Origin: Synechococcaceae cyanobacterium
GTDB lineage: Bacteria; Cyanobacteriota; Cyanobacteriia; PCC-6307; Cyanobiaceae
DNA: 13,426 bases
Direction of reading: 5' to 3'
Assembly (NCBI GenBank): GCA_947460085.1
Contig: CANHGA010000031.1
Location: 1-13,426 of the forward strand
Shown here: positions 6,384 through 12,262 of the stretch, piece after piece
Numbering within the stretch: the first letter of the stretch is position 1
Layout: each line of letters starts with the position of its first letter
Translations under genes and position numbers: made by a program
Notes under the pieces: generated by a model
What the model was told of the DNA's origin: nothing
Seen by the model: the letters and a program-made list of their open reading frames with translations, nothing else
Databases searched by the model: none

Positions 6384-7457
6384 ATGACGAGCTACCGGAT
6401 CACCCTGCTTCCTGGCGACGGCATCGGCCCCGAAATCACCGCGGTGACCCGCCAGCTCCTGGATGCCGTGAGCCGCCGCCATGGCTTCGAGCTCGTCTAC
6501 GACGAACAGCCCATGGGCGGCGCAGCTATTGATGCCACCGGCGAGCCCCTACCCGCCAGCACCCTGGAAGCCTGCAAGGGCGCCGATGCGGTTCTGCTCG
6601 CCGCGATTGGCAGCCCCCAGTACGACAGCTTGCCGAGGGAGAAGCGCCCCGAAACGGGGTTGCTCGGCCTCAGGGCAGGGCTTGGCCTGTTCGCCAACCT
6701 GCGGCCGGTCAAAATTATTCCTGCCCTGGTCGATGCCAGCAGCCTCAAGCGCGAGGTCATCGAGGGCGTTGACCTGATGGTGGTGCGGGAGCTCACCGGC
6801 GGGGTTTACTTCGGCACCCCCAAGGGGCGGGTGGTGGCCGATGGCCATGTGCGTGCCTTCAACACCATGGCCTACTCGGACTACGAAATTGATCGGATCG
6901 CCAAGGTGGGCTTTGATCTGGCAACCCAACGGGGCGGCCGCCTCTGCTCCGTGGATAAAGCCAACGTGCTTGATGTGAGCCAGCTCTGGCGTGACCGCGT
7001 TGAGGCCATCCATGGCGATTACCCGGCCGTGGAACTCAGCCACATGTACGTGGACAACGCGGCGATGCAATTGGTGCGCTCGCCCAAACAGTTCGACGTG
7101 CTGCTGACGAGCAACCTGTTCGGCGACATCCTCAGCGATGAGGCCGCCATGCTCACCGGTTCCATCGGCATGCTCCCCTCGGCCTCCCTGGGATCAAGTG
7201 GTCCTGGACTGTTCGAGCCCATCCATGGCTCCGCCCCCGACATCGCCCGTCAGGACAAGGCCAACCCCATGGCCATGGTGCTCAGCGCGGCCATGTTGCT
7301 GCGGGTCGGCCTCCAGCAAGGGGCCGCCGCCGCCGACCTCGAGGGCGCCGTCGACCGGGTGCTCGACGCCGGCTATCGGACCGGCGATCTCATGGCAGCT
7401 GGCTGCACCCTGCTGGGTTGCCAGGCCATGGGCGATCAACTTTTGGCAGCGCTCTAG
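6384..7457 (+). CDS. leuB: 3-isopropylmalate dehydrogenase
   Basis: A 357-residue LeuB, oxidatively decarboxylating 3-isopropylmalate with NAD+ in leucine synthesis, cytosolic homodimer. It opens with the nucleotide/metal signature LLPGDGIGPE. Substrate-binding arginines fall at Arg97, Arg107 and Arg135, with Tyr142 in RELTGGVYFG, Lys192 in SVDKANVL, and metal-binding Asp224, Asp248 and Asp252 in MYVDNAAMQL and NLFGDILSDEA. These spacings match the Thermus enzyme with small offsets. The NAD-binding end is GLFEPIHGSAPDIA around 275-288. Length is normal. ATG 6384 has no Shine-Dalgarno, as for most genes here. It stands alone among leu genes: leuA, leuC and leuD are absent from the window, while prk follows 65 bases downstream. 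Confidence 0.97.
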   Translation: MTSYRITLLPGDGIGPEITAVTRQLLDAVSRRHGFELVYDEQPMGGAAIDATGEPLPASTLEACKGADAVLLAAIGSPQYDSLPREKRPETGLLGLRAGLGLFANLRPVKIIPALVDASSLKREVIEGVDLMVVRELTGGVYFGTPKGRVVADGHVRAFNTMAYSDYEIDRIAKVGFDLATQRGGRLCSVDKANVLDVSQLWRDRVEAIHGDYPAVELSHMYVDNAAMQLVRSPKQFDVLLTSNLFGDILSDEAAMLTGSIGMLPSASLGSSGPGLFEPIHGSAPDIARQDKANPMAMVLSAAMLLRVGLQQGAAAADLEGAVDRVLDAGYRTGDLMAAGCTLLGCQAMGDQLLAAL

Positions 7458-7482
7458 GCCCGCCTTGGGCAAAGGGCCGACG

Positions 7483-7518
7483 ACCTGCAAAAATCAAAGC
7501 AGGTATTTCTTTTCCTGC
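7483..7518 (+). promoter_or_regulatory. Two mutually exclusive hairpins in the prk leader
   Basis: ACCTGC at 7483-7488 pairs with GCAGGT at 7499-7504 (6 bp stem, 10-nt A-rich loop). The same GCAGG (7499-7503) can instead pair with CCTGC at 7514-7518 (5 bp, 10-nt U-rich loop), which ends four bases before ATG 7523. The two structures cannot coexist in one RNA. The first also precedes a U-rich run, so it could act as a weak terminator. This is seen by eye; stems are short and a chance match is possible. Confidence 0.35.
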
Positions 7519-7522
7519 GCCG

Positions 7523-8425
7523 ATGTCGAAGCGTCACCCGGTCGTGGCCGTTACCGGTTCCTCAGGCGCAGGAACCAGCACTGTCAAGCGGGCCTTTGAG
7601 GCCATCTTTGCCCGGGAGGGCATCGTGCCCGCAGTTGTCGAAGGCGACAGCTACCACCGCTACGAGCGGGGCCCGATGAAGGAAGCCATGGCTTCCGCCC
7701 TGGCCAAGGGTGAAAACTTCTCCCACTTCGGCCCCGAAGCCAACCTCTTCGACAAACTCGAGGAGCTCTTCCAGACCTACGGCTCCAGTGGCAGTGGTCA
7801 AAAGCGCTACTACCTCCACTCGTTCGAGGAAGCGGCCGAGCACAACACCCGCCTAGGCACCAGCCTGGAACCTGGCCAATTCACGCCTTGGGAAACCATC
7901 CCCAGTGCTAGCGACCTGCTGTTTTACGAGGGTCTTCACGGTGGTGTCGTCGGCAGTGGCTATGACGTGGCCACCCTTGCCGACCTCCTGATTGGTGTGG
8001 TGCCGATCACCAACCTGGAGTGGATCCAGAAAATTTCCCGGGACAACGCCGAACGCGGTTATTCGGCGGAAGCCACCGTGGACACCATCCTGCGCAGGAT
8101 GCCCGACTACATCAACCACATTTGTCCCCAGTTCAGCCGCACGGATATCAACTTCCAGCGGGTCCCCACCGTGGACACCTCCAACCCCTTCATCTGCCGC
8201 AATATCCCCACCCCGGATGAATCCTTTGTGATCATCCACTTCCGCAAGGGAGCCCGGGAGAAGTGGGGCATCGACTTCACCTACCTGCTTGACATGATTC
8301 ATGAGTCCTTCATGTCCAGCCCCACATCCATCGTGGTGAACGGAGGCAAGATGGGCTTCGCCATGGAGTTGATCCTGGCGCCGATCATTCACCGGATGAT
8401 CGAAGAAAAGAAGAAGCTGGCCTGA
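7523..8425 (+). CDS. prk: Phosphoribulokinase, proteobacterial-like type
   Basis: A 300-residue PRK, phosphorylating ribulose 5-phosphate with ATP to give RuBP for Rubisco. The nucleotide loop is VTGSSGAGTSTVKR at ~11-23. Catalytic and substrate residues fall where Rhodobacter sphaeroides PRK has them: Asp42, His45 and Arg49 in VEGDSYHRYER, and Lys170, Arg173 and Asp174 in EWIQKISRDNAERGY (K165/R168/D169 there). LLFYEGLHGG, TILRRMPDYINHICPQF, DINFQRVPTVDTSNPF and IPTPDESFVIIHFRKG complete the family pattern. It resembles the proteobacterial ~290-residue type, not the ~330-residue plant type of other cyanobacteria. Only two cysteines occur (Cys201, Cys225), neither in the P-loop, so classical thioredoxin control through N-terminal cysteines is unlikely. 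ATG 7523 is chosen; upstream codons overlap leuB. A strong terminator follows the gene. Confidence 0.95.
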   Translation: MSKRHPVVAVTGSSGAGTSTVKRAFEAIFAREGIVPAVVEGDSYHRYERGPMKEAMASALAKGENFSHFGPEANLFDKLEELFQTYGSSGSGQKRYYLHSFEEAAEHNTRLGTSLEPGQFTPWETIPSASDLLFYEGLHGGVVGSGYDVATLADLLIGVVPITNLEWIQKISRDNAERGYSAEATVDTILRRMPDYINHICPQFSRTDINFQRVPTVDTSNPFICRNIPTPDESFVIIHFRKGAREKWGIDFTYLLDMIHESFMSSPTSIVVNGGKMGFAMELILAPIIHRMIEEKKKLA

Positions 8426-8511
8426 TTTCTCGCCAAGCGATTAACCTGGCTACACAAGTCGACTGGTGAGGACGATTTCCTTCGCCGCACCCACTCCTTC
8501 CTTCACGATTG

Positions 8512-8548
8512 CGGGAGCAGCTTCATCGGCTGCTCCCGTTTTGCGTTT
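8512..8548 (+). terminator. Intrinsic terminator downstream of prk
   Basis: A perfect 10-bp stem CGGGAGCAGC (8512-8521) / GCTGCTCCCG (8529-8538) encloses a 7-nt loop TTCATCG and is followed by TTTTGCGTTT. It ends the prk transcript about 87 bases after the prk stop. Its position also argues that the next gene starts downstream of it. Confidence 0.82.
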
Positions 8549-8837
8549 GGACCAAATCGATAGCCAGCAGGTCCTAAGGGCCGCTCGCCACGTGCTGTTT
8601 CACTACCAGCAGCAGTGCCCCATGGGTCGTGATCCCTTTGGCGTGGTGCTTCAGGGCGGGGCCCAGGGGCAGCCGGGCCAGCAGGGCCGCGTGGTGTTTG
8701 ACACCCCAATCCTGTTGCCAGACGAGCAATTCATTGCCCTGGAGTGGATTCTTGGCCGCTCAAAGCGCGGCCAAGGTCCCCGCCTGCGGATGCCGAAACA
8801 ACCAACGCCGCGCCCCTGGGGAGAGCTGCAAGCGTGA
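8541..8837 (+). CDS. Small conserved-looking hypothetical protein upstream of pilD
   Basis: I do not recognise this gene. The frame is open from GTG 8466 (123 residues), but codons 8466-8540 encode Ala/Ser/Thr-rich sequence and contain the prk terminator stem, so I favour a TTG start at 8541 (or 8547), giving about 98 residues: LRLDQIDSQQVLRAARHVLF, then HYQQQCPMGRDPFG, a Gln/Gly-rich stretch, then VVFDTPILLPDEQFIALEWI and a basic, proline-rich tail. An internal ATG exists at 8622. It has no signal peptide or membrane helix. The TGA overlaps the pilD ATG by one base (TGATG), so the two are probably translated together. The ordered helical start and the coupling support a real gene; the exact start is uncertain and no Shine-Dalgarno is visible. 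Confidence 0.58.
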   Translation: MRLDQIDSQQVLRAARHVLFHYQQQCPMGRDPFGVVLQGGAQGQPGQQGRVVFDTPILLPDEQFIALEWILGRSKRGQGPRLRMPKQPTPRPWGELQA

Positions 8838-9667
8838 TGGAGCCCAACCTGACCATGGTTTTAGCCATCGCGGCCGCCATTTTGGGAGCCTGCATCGGCA
8901 GTTTCAGCAATGTGGTGGCCTGGCGCCTGCCGCGCCAGGAATCCGTGGTCCTGCCGCCAAGCCACTGTCCGCGCTGCGGCACCCAGCTGCAGTGGTTTGA
9001 AAACGTCCCCGTACTCGGCTGGCTGGGGCTGCGGGGCCATTGCCGCCATTGCGGGGCACCGATTTCACCGCGCTACCCCCTGGTGGAATTGCTCAGCGCA
9101 GGGTTATGGGTAGCTGTCACCATGGCTGCCCCCACGGCCATGGGGCCGGATGTTCCTCCCCTCGCCCTGATCGTGGCCGGTTGGGTCCTGGTGAGTTGGC
9201 TCCTACCCCTGGTACTGATCGACCTCGATCACCTGTGGCTGCCTGAACCGCTCTGCCGGTTCGGACTCGTCTTAGGCCTGCTGTTCACCGCGGGCCTCGG
9301 CGGGATGCAGGGTTTCGGGGTGGCCCGGGAGCTAATCGGTCAGCACCTCTTAGCCGCCGGCCTCGGCCTGGTGGGGTTTGAGGCGGTGAGCGCCATCGCG
9401 CAGAAACTGATGGGTCGGCCAGCCCTGGGGCTTGGCGACGCCAAGCTGGCGGCCCTGCTCGGTGCCTGGCTGGGCCCCACCGGCCTGGGGGTCGCGGTGG
9501 TGCTGGCGGTTTTTGCGGGGGCAATCATCGGCGTTTTGGGTCGGCTCAGCGGCAGGCTTGGGCGCCACCAACCCCTGCCCTTTGGCCCCTTTCTGGCCGG
9601 TGGGGGCCTGGCGGTATGGCTGGCCGGGGCCACCCTTTGGATTCAAATCTTCGGGATGGTGAGCTGA
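8837..9667 (+). CDS. pilD: Prepilin peptidase / N-methyltransferase (A24 family)
   Basis: A 276-residue polytopic inner-membrane aspartic protease that cleaves the leader of type IV prepilins and methylates the new N-terminus. The N-terminal GACIGSFSNVVAWRLP (17-32) is the family signature. A zinc-binding four-cysteine cytoplasmic domain is intact (Cys44, Cys47, Cys69, Cys72 in HCPRCG and HCRHCG), which favours the bifunctional form. The catalytic aspartates lie in VLIDLDHLWLP (Asp129/Asp131) and in LGLGDAKLAALLG (Asp201). Several hydrophobic helices follow, ending in PFGPFLAGGGLAVWLAG. ATG 8837 is supported by GGGGAG at 8818-8823, slightly far at 13 bases, and overlaps the stop of the small upstream gene. 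Type IV pili serve motility and DNA uptake in cyanobacteria; no pilin genes are in this window. Confidence 0.94.
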   Translation: MEPNLTMVLAIAAAILGACIGSFSNVVAWRLPRQESVVLPPSHCPRCGTQLQWFENVPVLGWLGLRGHCRHCGAPISPRYPLVELLSAGLWVAVTMAAPTAMGPDVPPLALIVAGWVLVSWLLPLVLIDLDHLWLPEPLCRFGLVLGLLFTAGLGGMQGFGVARELIGQHLLAAGLGLVGFEAVSAIAQKLMGRPALGLGDAKLAALLGAWLGPTGLGVAVVLAVFAGAIIGVLGRLSGRLGRHQPLPFGPFLAGGGLAVWLAGATLWIQIFGMVS

Positions 9668-9708
9668 GCTGCCTTAAATAGGGTTAAGCAAACAGGCACC
9701 TTCCTTCG

Positions 9709-10584
9709 ATGTCGCTCTTCGACTGGTTCGCCGATCGCCAGAAAAATGCGCCGGTAGTGCGGGCCACCCAGGAGCCAGAAGAGGGTGATGGGCTCTGGAG
9801 CAAATGCCCCGACTGCGCCCTGGTGGTCTATCGCAAGGATCTGGTGACCAATGCCAGCGTTTGCAAAGGCTGCGGCTACCACCACCGCATTGATAGCGAC
9901 GAGCGCATCCGCCTGATTGCCGATGCCGGCAGCTTTGAGGAGCTCGATGCCGCCCTCGCTCCCATGGACCCCCTGGCCTTCAAGGACCGGCGCAGCTATG
10001 CCGATCGGATCCGGGACAGCCAGCAGAGCACGGGTCTGCGGGATGCGGTGATTACCGGCTTCTGCCGCACCAATGGATTGCCCCTGGCCCTAGGGGTGAT
10101 GGATTTCCGCTTCATGGGCGGCTCGATGGGTTCGGTGGTGGGCGAGAAGCTGACCCGGTTGATCGAGGCCGCCACCGCGCACCGCTATCCGGTGCTGATT
10201 GTGTGCGCTTCGGGTGGAGCGCGGATGCAGGAGGGGATGCTCAGCCTGATGCAGATGGCCAAAATCTCAGGGGCCCTCCATCGCCACCGGGAGGAGCGCT
10301 TGCTGTATCTGCCCTTGCTCACCTACCCCACGACGGGGGGTGTCACCGCCAGCTTCGCGATGTTGGGCGATCTCATCCTGGCCGAACCCAAGGCCCTGAT
10401 CGGCTTCGCTGGTCGCCGGGTGATCGAGCAAACCCTGCGCGAAAAGCTGCCCGAAGGCTTCCAAACCGCTGAATACCTGCAAGACCACGGCTTTGTAGAC
10501 ACCATCGTGTCGCGCACCGAGTTCAAAGGCACCTTGACCGCCCTGCTGAAGATGCACGGCTGCCATCAAGCCGTAGCTGCCTAA
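9709..10584 (+). CDS. accD: Acetyl-CoA carboxylase carboxyltransferase subunit beta
   Basis: A 291-residue AccD, pairing with AccA to move carboxyl from biotin on AccB to acetyl-CoA, forming malonyl-CoA for fatty acids. The N-terminal four-cysteine zinc ribbon is complete (Cys33, Cys36, Cys52, Cys55 in KCPDCALVVY and VCKGCGYHHR). The crotonase-like carboxyltransferase domain follows: MDFRFMGGSMGSVVGEK, VCASGGARMQEGMLSLMQMA, LPLLTYPTTGGVTASFA, EPKALIGFAGRRVIEQTL and EKLPEGFQTAEYLQDHGFVD, all hallmark segments. Length is typical for bacteria. It begins 41 bases after pilD; that gap holds an AT-rich TTAAATAGGGTTAA (9674-9687) containing TANNNT-like strings that could form a -10, without a clear -35. 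No Shine-Dalgarno is seen. The stop overlaps the next gene by one base (TAATG). Confidence 0.97.
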   Translation: MSLFDWFADRQKNAPVVRATQEPEEGDGLWSKCPDCALVVYRKDLVTNASVCKGCGYHHRIDSDERIRLIADAGSFEELDAALAPMDPLAFKDRRSYADRIRDSQQSTGLRDAVITGFCRTNGLPLALGVMDFRFMGGSMGSVVGEKLTRLIEAATAHRYPVLIVCASGGARMQEGMLSLMQMAKISGALHRHREERLLYLPLLTYPTTGGVTASFAMLGDLILAEPKALIGFAGRRVIEQTLREKLPEGFQTAEYLQDHGFVDTIVSRTEFKGTLTALLKMHGCHQAVAA

Positions 10585-11081
10585 TGGCCCAACCCTGGAT
10601 CAGTGGGCTCAAGACCATGGCAACGCCCCTTGCAACTCTGCTCGCAACCCGCCTCGCCATCCCCCTGGCTGGTTTCCTGGCCGGCTTGGTTGTCTGGCTG
10701 GGGTGTATGCCATCGGTCGCCCTAGCCGGCCCCGTGAATTGGCAGGAGGTTCCAACCAGCGTAGAAGGCAGGCAGTGGTGGGATTCCGGCAGCCTCCGGG
10801 CCACCAAATCGGGCAATCTCTCGGTGTTGACCCGCTTCCAAGCGGCCAGCCCAGGGGCCCCAGACAACGGCACCACGGTGGAAACCGGGCCAAAACCGAA
10901 GCGGATGGCCGATCTGTATGTGATGGAAATTGACTGCGACCAACAGCTGTTCCGGGACACCTCGATCAACGGCATCCCCCAGTTCAAAGCTGAATGGCTT
11001 CCCGCATCCGGCGACAACCTGATCAGCGCCGTCATCGGAGACTCCTGCACGGCAGCTCGTGAGCGGGGTGTGGTGCCATGA
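10584..11081 (+). CDS. Small exported protein, surface-adhesin E-like fold (tentative)
   Basis: A 165-residue protein with a long signal peptide: basic start, hydrophobic core ~17-40 (LATLLATRLAIPLAGFLAGL), then SVALA|GP giving a likely cleavage after Ala48. An LGC at 39-41 is a poor lipobox, so lipidation is unlikely but not excluded. ATG 10617 is an alternative start giving a shorter leader. The mature part (~117 residues) has VNWQEVPTS, WWDSGSLRATKSGNLSVLTRF, YVMEIDCDQQLFRD and AVIGDSC, a plan that resembles SAE/surface-adhesin E-like small periplasmic domains; Cys118 and Cys155 could form a disulfide. No function can be given. It is coupled to accD by TAATG and to the following oxidoreductase by a 4-base ATGA overlap. 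Confidence 0.75.
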   Translation: MAQPWISGLKTMATPLATLLATRLAIPLAGFLAGLVVWLGCMPSVALAGPVNWQEVPTSVEGRQWWDSGSLRATKSGNLSVLTRFQAASPGAPDNGTTVETGPKPKRMADLYVMEIDCDQQLFRDTSINGIPQFKAEWLPASGDNLISAVIGDSCTAARERGVVP

Positions 11082-12199
11082 GCGCCATCCAGCCTCCCCT
11101 GCGGGTGGCCATCGCCGGCCTGGGCTTCGGCGAAAAGGTTCACTTGCCCGCCCTCCGGGCCTGCCCCCATACCGCACCCGCAGCCCTCTGGCATCCTCGC
11201 CAGGAGCGGCTCGAGGCCGCCTGTCGTAAGGCCGAACTACCTGGTCACAGGGATTACGCCGCCCTCCTGGACGATCCAGCGATTGATGCCGTGGTGATCG
11301 CCACGCCACCGGCTCCCCGCTTTTCCCTGGCTAAGCAAGCCCTCGAAGCCGGCAAACACGTGATGCTGGAAAAACCGGTAGCGCTCTGCGCAGAAGATGC
11401 GGAGGAACTGCAGCGCTTGGCCCTAAGGAAGAACCTCATGGTGGCCGTGGATTTCGAATACCGGGCCGTGCCCCTGTTTCAACAGCTCGACGCCCTGGTC
11501 AAGAGCGGGATACTCGGAGAGCTGTATTTGGTGAAACTGGACTGGCTGATGTCCAGTCGGGCCGATGGGAGTCGCCCTTGGAACTGGTATTCCCAGAGCT
11601 CAGAGGGGGGCGGCGTTCTCGGCGCCCTGGGGACCCATGCGTTTGACACCCTGCATTGGCTGGTGGGACCCACCCGCAGCCTGCGGGCCCAGCTCTCCAC
11701 CGCCATCCACCAACGGCCCCTTCCCGAAGGATCCCTCGTCCAGGGATCACTGGCGGAGGGAACCCTCGCAACCAGCTCCCACGGAACCGTGGATGCCGAA
11801 GACATTGCCCTGGTTCAGCTGGAGCTTGAAAGCCCCAGGGGATCGCTGGTGCCGGCCCAGATGACCTTGGCCTCCGTGACCCGCCGGGGCCGGGGCTATT
11901 GGATTGAGCTGTATGGCAGTGCGGGAACGGCGGTGCTGGGTTCCGACAACCAAGCCGACTATGTCCATGGCTTTGGGCTTTGGCAATCCCAGGGGGTGGA
12001 ACCGCTGCGGGCCATCGAGCCCGATCCCCACTGGGCCTTTGAGCGCACCTGGGAGGACGGCCGAATTGCTCCGGTGGAGCGTTTACACGGCTGGTGGAGT
12101 CAGGCGATAGCCCAAGGACGGCCGATGGTTCCAGGCCTGGGGGAAGGGGTGCTGAGTCAACGGTGCTGCGACTGGGCACGGAACGGATTTTGTGGCTGA
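11078..12199 (+). CDS. Gfo/Idh/MocA family NAD(P)-dependent oxidoreductase
   Basis: A 373-residue cytosolic oxidoreductase of the glucose-fructose oxidoreductase / inositol dehydrogenase family. The Rossmann start is RVAIAGLGFGEKVHLPAL, followed by DAVVIATPP around 70-78 and the family hallmark MLEKPVAL with Lys99. The C-terminal domain has GGGVLGALGTHAFDTLHWLV at 177-196; His187 and Asp190 are at the usual catalytic-site positions. The substrate is unknown; sugars, cyclitols or bile pigments (as in biliverdin reductase, a relative) are possibilities. A loop at 216-233 carries a threefold GSL/GTL repeat. It overlaps the preceding secreted-protein gene by 4 bases, so it is translationally coupled to it and to accD. 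The stop lies 63 bases before fba. Confidence 0.9.
   Translation: MSAIQPPLRVAIAGLGFGEKVHLPALRACPHTAPAALWHPRQERLEAACRKAELPGHRDYAALLDDPAIDAVVIATPPAPRFSLAKQALEAGKHVMLEKPVALCAEDAEELQRLALRKNLMVAVDFEYRAVPLFQQLDALVKSGILGELYLVKLDWLMSSRADGSRPWNWYSQSSEGGGVLGALGTHAFDTLHWLVGPTRSLRAQLSTAIHQRPLPEGSLVQGSLAEGTLATSSHGTVDAEDIALVQLELESPRGSLVPAQMTLASVTRRGRGYWIELYGSAGTAVLGSDNQADYVHGFGLWQSQGVEPLRAIEPDPHWAFERTWEDGRIAPVERLHGWWSQAIAQGRPMVPGLGEGVLSQRCCDWARNGFCG
11726..11770 (+). repeat. Threefold imperfect 15-base tandem repeat in the oxidoreductase gene
   Basis: Three in-frame units at 11726-11740, 11741-11755 and 11756-11770 encode EGSLV, QGSLA and EGTLA. They sit in a loop after the conserved His/Asp motif and look like an expansion that lengthens a surface loop without breaking the frame. 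Confidence 0.6.
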
Positions 12200-12225
12200 A
12201 CAAGCCCCAGGGCATCCCCTAGAGT
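12197..12225 (+). promoter_or_regulatory. Possible sigma-70 type promoter for fba
   Basis: TGAACA at 12197-12202 (4 of 6 matches to TTGACA) is separated by 17 bases from TAGAGT at 12220-12225, which fits TANNNT. It would start transcription near 12232, about 30 bases before the fba ATG. The -35 overlaps the stop of the upstream gene. This is a sequence match only. Confidence 0.35.
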
Positions 12226-12239
12226 CGGCCGCAGTTTCT

Positions 12240-12260
12240 ACCCCTGCCCGAGGGGTTTTT
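12240..12260 (+). promoter_or_regulatory. Terminator-like hairpin abutting the fba start
   Basis: ACCCCT (12240-12245) pairs with AGGGGT (12251-12256) around a GCCCG loop, followed at once by TTTTT (12256-12260) and then by the fba ATG at 12263. It could end transcripts of the accD unit, attenuate fba, or shape the ribosome-binding region. The stem is short (5-6 bp) but GC-rich. Confidence 0.45.
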
Positions 12261-12262
12261 CC

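Noticed and set aside
5442..6482. 346-residue open frame antisense to lpxD and the start of leuB
   Set aside because: It spans two confident genes on the other strand and reads as repetitive Gly/Ala/His, a reflection of the lpxD hexapeptide repeats.
8490..8512. Possible Yfr1 small RNA (ACTCC...TTCAC-like string before a terminator)
   Set aside because: The conserved ACTCCTCACAC core of Yfr1 is not present; only ACTCCTTCCTTCAC is seen.
10602..10706. Lipoprotein signal (LGC) in the small exported protein
   Set aside because: The residues before Cys41 (V-W-L-G) do not fit a good lipobox, and a better signal peptidase I site (ALA|G) lies just downstream.
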